DNA of 64,000 bases from DATJLY01 sp035518375 (GTDB taxonomy: Bacteria > Pseudomonadota > Alphaproteobacteria > ATCC43930 > CGMCC-115725), in contig DATIXQ010000136.1 of assembly GCA_035518375.1 (NCBI GenBank), forward strand, positions 1 to 64,000, written 5' to 3'. This document shows positions 60,345 to 64,000 of this stretch, piece by piece. How positions within the stretch are numbered: the first letter of the stretch is position 1; every line of letters begins with the position of its first letter. The notes beneath the pieces were generated by a model that saw only the letters and a program-made list of their open reading frames with translations, made no database searches and was not told the DNA's origin. A program made the translations under genes and the position numbers.

Positions 60345-61187
60345 TCATTCGCCGCCTGGACGCTGCGGCCGCCAGCGCGCGAGCCGCCGCTCCAGGAGCT
60401 TGACGAGGCCCGTCATCGCCAGCGACAGCGCGGTGAAGATGACGATGCCGGCGAACACCACGTCGACATGATACTGGCTCGCCGCCTGCACCATGACGAC
60501 GCCCAGCCCTGACGAGGAGCCGAAGAACTCCGACACGACGACGCCGAGGACGGCGCGGCCGATCGCCAGCCGCAAGCCGGCAATGATGTAGGGGAGCGCG
60601 TTCGGCACGACGACGAGGCGCGCTACGTCGAGTTCGTTCGCGCCGAACGAGCGCACGACGTTGACGAGGAGCCGATCGGCGTTGCGCACGCCCTCGTAGG
60701 TATTGATGAGGAGCGGGAACAGCGCGCCGAAGAAAACGATCACCACCTTCGACCACAGGCCCAACCCGAACCACAACACCAAAAGCGGCAGGAAGACAAG
60801 GCGGGGGGTCGCGTTGAAGGCGGTGACGAAGGGATCGAGAAGGGCGTTCAGCGTCTCCGAACGTCCGATCACGACGCCGAGCGGCAAGGCCACGACGATG
60901 GCGAGGCCGAGGCCCACGGCGAAGCCCGTGGCCGAAGCGCCAAGCGGCGCCCAGACCGAGCCGCTTGCGAACATGGTCCAGAGCGTCGCCGCGACCGTAC
61001 TCGGCGGCGCGAAGAAGAGCTTGGTGCCGGCCTTCAAGGTGAGCACGTGCGGCACCAGCTCCCACAGCAGGATCGGCACGGCGATGCCGAGCAATCCGAG
61101 CGCCGTGGGCTCGATCCGGCGCCAGAGCGAGGGCGGCGCGGAGGCAAAAACGTCCGCAGGCGCAGCGATGGCGGCGTCCTGGTCCAT
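60345..61187 (-). CDS. ABC transporter permease (SsuC/TauC-like), second of pair
   Basis: A 280-residue permease with an N-terminal hydrophilic stretch, about six transmembrane segments and EAA-like loop NVVRSFGANELDVARLVVVP. ATG at 61187 starts MDQDAAIAAP, 2 bp after the preceding permease's stop. It pairs with the product of 61190-61984. Confidence 0.87.
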   Translation of the reverse strand: MDQDAAIAAPADVFASAPPSLWRRIEPTALGLLGIAVPILLWELVPHVLTLKAGTKLFFAPPSTVAATLWTMFASGSVWAPLGASATGFAVGLGLAIVVALPLGVVIGRSETLNALLDPFVTAFNATPRLVFLPLLVLWFGLGLWSKVVIVFFGALFPLLINTYEGVRNADRLLVNVVRSFGANELDVARLVVVPNALPYIIAGLRLAIGRAVLGVVVSEFFGSSSGLGVVMVQAASQYHVDVVFAGIVIFTALSLAMTGLVKLLERRLARWRPQRPGGE

Positions 61188-61189
61188 CG

Positions 61190-61984
61190 CTAGTCTCGCA
61201 CGCGCCACGGGAACGCGGTGCGCTCGGCCCAGCGAATCCCTTCCGTGAAGAGGACCGCGAGCACGGTGATGACGAGGATGCAGGCGAACATGCGGTCGAG
61301 CGCGAACATGTCGCCGAAGCGGGCGATCGCATAGCCGATCCCCTCGGAGGCGGCGAAGAACTCGCCGACGAGGACGCCGATGAGGGCGCGCCCGATCGCG
61401 ATGCGCGCGCCTGCCACGACATAAGGCATGACGCTCGGGAACAGCACTTTGAGGTAGAGGTCGCGCTCGTTTCCGCCCATGCCGCGCACGACGTTGATGA
61501 GGAGCGGATCGACGACGCGCACACCCGCCGCGGCGTTGAAGACGAACGGAAAGACCGAGAGGAGGAAGATGATGATCGCCTTGCCGGCGACGCCGACGCC
61601 GAGAAATATGACGACGAGCGGCGCCAAGGCCACGAGTGGGCTTGCATAGAGCGCGGTCAGGAGCGGATCGAGCGTGTAGGACCAGCGCGCGCGCCAGCCC
61701 ATGACGACGCCCAGCGGCACACCCACGATGATCGCGGCGCCGAAGCCGTAAAGGAACGGCACGGCGCTCACCGCAAGATCGGCTGAGAGCTCGCCACTCG
61801 CCGCAAGCTCGACGAGCGCCTTCGCCATGAGGCCGGGCGTCGTGATGAAAAGCGGATTGAAGGGTATGATCAGGAACACGGCCTGCCACGCGGCGAGGAA
61901 GAGCGCGACCGCGAGCGCGCCGAGCAGAGCCTTGCGGTTCTGCCGGAAGAACGGCGCGCGCGGGAGTGCCTCGTCTGTCATCAA
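61190..61984 (-). CDS. ABC transporter permease (SsuC/TauC-like), first of pair
   Basis: A 264-residue permease with six hydrophobic segments and EAA-like loop NVVRGMGGNERDLYLKVLFPS. It overlaps the ATPase gene by 4 bp. The two permeases are paralogues, as in the 12-14 kb transporter. Confidence 0.87.
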   Translation of the reverse strand: MMTDEALPRAPFFRQNRKALLGALAVALFLAAWQAVFLIIPFNPLFITTPGLMAKALVELAASGELSADLAVSAVPFLYGFGAAIIVGVPLGVVMGWRARWSYTLDPLLTALYASPLVALAPLVVIFLGVGVAGKAIIIFLLSVFPFVFNAAAGVRVVDPLLINVVRGMGGNERDLYLKVLFPSVMPYVVAGARIAIGRALIGVLVGEFFAASEGIGYAIARFGDMFALDRMFACILVITVLAVLFTEGIRWAERTAFPWRVRD

Positions 61985-62751
61985 ATCACGATCTCGTCCT
62001 TCAAGGCGTGCCAGATCTCGAGCTTCAGCTCGTTGAACTCCTGCGTGGTTCGCATCTCATAGTCGCGCGGACGTGCGAGCGCGACCGGGAAGATGCGCTT
62101 TGTCCGCCCCGGCCGCCGCGTCATGACGACGACGCGATCGGAAAGGAAGATCGCCTCGTCGATCTGGTGCGTCACGAACAGCACGGTCTTCTTTGCCTCC
62201 TGCCAGATGCGCAGGAGTTCTGCCTGCATCAGGTCGCGCGTCTGCGCATCGAGCGAAGCGAAGGGTTCGTCCATCAGCAGCACGTCGGGATCGGTCGCGA
62301 GCGCGCGGGCGATGCCGACGCGCTGCTTCATGCCGCCCGAAAGCTCGTGCGGGTAATGCCCCTCGAAGCCGGCGAGGCCGACCATGGCGATGAGGCGCGC
62401 GGAGATGGCGCGGCGCGCCTCGGGCGCCATCCGTTTCAGCTCGAGCCCCAACTCGACATTGGCCGCGACCGTGCGCCACGGCAGGAGGCCGAATTCCTGG
62501 AACACCATCGCGCGGTCCGGGCCGGGGCCGGCGATGACGCGATCGCGGAGCCGCAGATCGCCGGAATCGGGCGCGAGCAGCCCGAGGAGAGCGTTGAGGA
62601 AAGTGCTCTTGCCGCAGCCCGAAGGACCAACGATCGACAGGAACTCGCCCTCGCCCACGTCGATGTCGAAGCCCTGAAGAGCGCGCACAGGCTGCCGGTT
62701 CGGCGGCCGAAAGGTGAGCGTGACGTTGCGACCCTCGATGTACGGCGCCAT
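61981..62751 (-). CDS. ABC transporter ATP-binding protein (SsuB/TauB-like)
   Basis: A 256-residue ATPase: Walker A GPSGCGKST (42-50), Q-loop VFQEFGLLPWR, signature LSGGMKQRVGIARAL, Walker B VLLMDEPFASLD and FVTHQIDEAI. It is the first gene of a three-gene operon with the two permeases; the receptor is on the opposite strand (59328-60341). Confidence 0.92.
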   Translation of the reverse strand: MAPYIEGRNVTLTFRPPNRQPVRALQGFDIDVGEGEFLSIVGPSGCGKSTFLNALLGLLAPDSGDLRLRDRVIAGPGPDRAMVFQEFGLLPWRTVAANVELGLELKRMAPEARRAISARLIAMVGLAGFEGHYPHELSGGMKQRVGIARALATDPDVLLMDEPFASLDAQTRDLMQAELLRIWQEAKKTVLFVTHQIDEAIFLSDRVVVMTRRPGRTKRIFPVALARPRDYEMRTTQEFNELKLEIWHALKDEIVI

Positions 62752-62843
62752 GCGGCCTCCCCGGTACGCGGCGACGGACGGAAGAAGGCGCGGCGTCGGT
62801 TATGATCCGGCGTCCGCGCCCTGCCTCAAGCCGGAAGCATAGG

Positions 62844-63536
62844 CTATTCGGCTGCGACCCTGGCGTCGCTCACGAACTGCGACAGCCACTTGTTGCGGCG
62901 CTTCAAGTTCGCGCGATACATCGCCTCGAACTCCGCTTCTGGGAAAGAATGGGTCGAAGGCCGCGCGACGAGCGCGTCCGCCCACGCTTTCACGCGGGGG
63001 TACTTTTCGATCAAGCCCAGCTTCTTCACGCGGTCGAGATAATAATAGCGCTGCAGGAAGGGCGCGTAGGACGCATCGACCAGCGAGTATTTCGTGCCGT
63101 TGAAGAACGGGCCCTTGCCCTGCTTCTCGAGCGCCTTCTCGAGCCGCTCGAACGCGGTCGGGATCTTGGCGATCGCAGCCTTGTATTCAGCCTCGTTGTC
63201 GGCATAGGCACTGCCGGTCACGGACTCGGCGAAGGTCGGCACATAATCGGTCCAGGCGCGATTGACGGCGCGCTCGATCGGGTCCTCGGGATGGAGGCGC
63301 GGCGCGATCGTCTCGTCGAGATATTCCGAGATCGCGCTCGATTCAAAGAGCGAGACCTTGTCGTCGATGCGCAGCACCGGCACCTTCTTGTGCGGCGAGA
63401 TCGCGAGGAACCAGTCGGGCCGGTTGTCGGGCTCGATGTGGCGGAATTCGAAGTCGATGTTCTTTTCGCGCAGCACGATCGCGGCGCGCTGCACCCAGGG
63501 GCAGGTCTTGAAGCTGACCAAGAGATATTTCGCCAT
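62844..63536 (-). CDS. Glutathione S-transferase family protein
   Basis: A 230-residue GST. The N-terminal thioredoxin-fold domain has CPWVQRA (C12, omega/beta-class type) and the cis-proline KKVPVLRI followed by LFESSAISEYL for glutathione binding; the C-terminal helical domain follows from about residue 90. Cytosolic. It is 33 bp downstream of the truncated VOC gene on the same strand, so the two may be cotranscribed. Confidence 0.87.
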   Translation of the reverse strand: MAKYLLVSFKTCPWVQRAAIVLREKNIDFEFRHIEPDNRPDWFLAISPHKKVPVLRIDDKVSLFESSAISEYLDETIAPRLHPEDPIERAVNRAWTDYVPTFAESVTGSAYADNEAEYKAAIAKIPTAFERLEKALEKQGKGPFFNGTKYSLVDASYAPFLQRYYYLDRVKKLGLIEKYPRVKAWADALVARPSTHSFPEAEFEAMYRANLKRRNKWLSQFVSDARVAAE

Positions 63537-63569
63537 CCGAATCCTCCGCTCGTCAAAGGTGAGGCAATG

Positions 63570-64000
63570 CTAGCGTGAAGCGAGCGCGGCGGCGAGCCTT
63601 TCGGCGAGCTCCTTCTTATACTGCGGCATCGGCTTGAAGCCGGGCACGGCCTCGCAGATCGCGAGCGTATCGGCCTCGATCTTCGCCTTCGGCTGCGAAT
63701 AGTCCATGGGCTTCCGGAACGGCTGCGGGATGTGCCACGGCGTGTCGCAGTAGAATTCGGTGCGGTTGCCCTCGGGATCGGGGAAATAGACCGACCACGC
63801 ATTGCCGTGCGTGCACGGATCCATGTTCTTGACGCCGGCCGCGACGAGACGGCGGTGGACGTCGAGGACCTGGTCCAAGGTCTCGAGCTTGAACGAGACC
63901 TGCTGCACCGTCGCCGGCGCATCGGCCGGACGGCCCGGCGCGAATACGATCTGATGATGCTGGCTCGGGTCGCGCGACATGAAAGCGATGCGCTCGCCGC
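63570..64000 (-). CDS. VOC-family protein, 5'-truncated by the window edge
   Basis: The C-terminal part of a vicinal-oxygen-chelate protein. The frame runs into the end of the window: codons for GERIAF precede the first internal Met (63980), followed by SRDPSQHHQIVFA. The ring-fission-dioxygenase-like motifs are HHQIVF (His ligand), VSFKLETLDQVLDVHRRL and YFPDPEGNRTEFY (Glu ligand). The visible 143 or so residues include one complete module and part of the other. Downstream is a GST gene. Exact role unclear. Confidence 0.82.
   Translation of the reverse strand, partial: GERIAFMSRDPSQHHQIVFAPGRPADAPATVQQVSFKLETLDQVLDVHRRLVAAGVKNMDPCTHGNAWSVYFPDPEGNRTEFYCDTPWHIPQPFRKPMDYSQPKAKIEADTLAICEAVPGFKPMPQYKKELAERLAAALASR

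Overview
The window looks like a chromosomal segment of a high-GC alphaproteobacterium, possibly from Rhizobiales or Rhodospirillales; I cannot fix the genus. The clues are the rplU-rpmA-obgE-(proB) ribosomal/GTPase synteny beside a tRNA-Ser gene, palindromic REP-type elements of a kind common in alphaproteobacterial genomes, and many orphan NMT1/SsuA-type solute-binding proteins. No prophage, insertion sequence, CRISPR array or plasmid function was seen.

Layout. 0-2.6 kb: the 3' part of a metal-dependent amidohydrolase, a PilZ protein and proB. 2.6-3.0 kb: a repeat patch with five direct copies of a short unit and a REP doublet. 3.0-6.8 kb: an insertion-like block between proB and obgE with an orphan binding protein, a luciferase-like oxidoreductase, two small secreted proteins (one frameshifted) and a CBS-BON protein. 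6.9-8.74 kb: obgE, rpmA, rplU and tRNA-Ser(CGA), the last two fired from overlapping divergent promoters. 8.9-10.1 kb: an enolase-superfamily enzyme. 10.1-17.4 kb: a probable seven-gene minus-strand operon joining a 2-aminobenzoate-CoA-ligase-like enzyme, a complete TauABC/SsuABC-like importer with two permeases, a YtcJ-like amidohydrolase and an unknown protein. 17.5-22.0 kb: a possible gentisate-dioxygenase remnant, an NmrA-like protein and an EmrAB-type efflux pair. 22.1-24.2 kb: two orphan binding proteins. 24.5-32.2 kb: a plus-strand block with a TAXI-like binding protein without signal peptide, two paired 3-hydroxyanthranilate-dioxygenase-like cupins, an FAD amine oxidase, an MFS carrier, an FAD monooxygenase and glycerol kinase.

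32.1-37.2 kb: a Rieske protein plus an amidohydrolase (minus), an orphan binding protein, a PepSY-like secreted protein, a MetE-C-terminal-like protein and a small membrane protein. 37.2-43.2 kb: CoA chemistry (NDP-forming acyl-CoA synthetase, enoyl-CoA hydratase, thiolase-like protein with DUF35 partner), an F420/Ddn-type reductase and an SDR. 43.2-47.8 kb: a complete Liv-type importer. 48-59.2 kb: an S9 peptidase, SDR, VOC protein, luciferase-like protein, ACMSD-type amidohydrolase, haloacid dehalogenase, quinone oxidoreductase, PaaI thioesterase, GFA protein, a second MetE-like protein with a binding protein, and a cupin. 59.3-62.8 kb: a complete SsuABC-like importer with its binding protein on the opposite strand. 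62.8-64 kb: a glutathione transferase and a truncated VOC protein.

Taken together this is an accessory region for uptake and oxidation of small aromatic, acyl or amide compounds, inserted around a conserved housekeeping core. The most unusual features are the paired HAAO-like cupins next to a cytosolic-looking TAXI protein, the thiolase-like/DUF35 pair that lacks both the catalytic cysteine and the zinc-ribbon cysteines, and the recurrent placement of orphan NMT1-like binding proteins beside MetE-like genes. Substrates are not visible from sequence; all pathway statements are inference.
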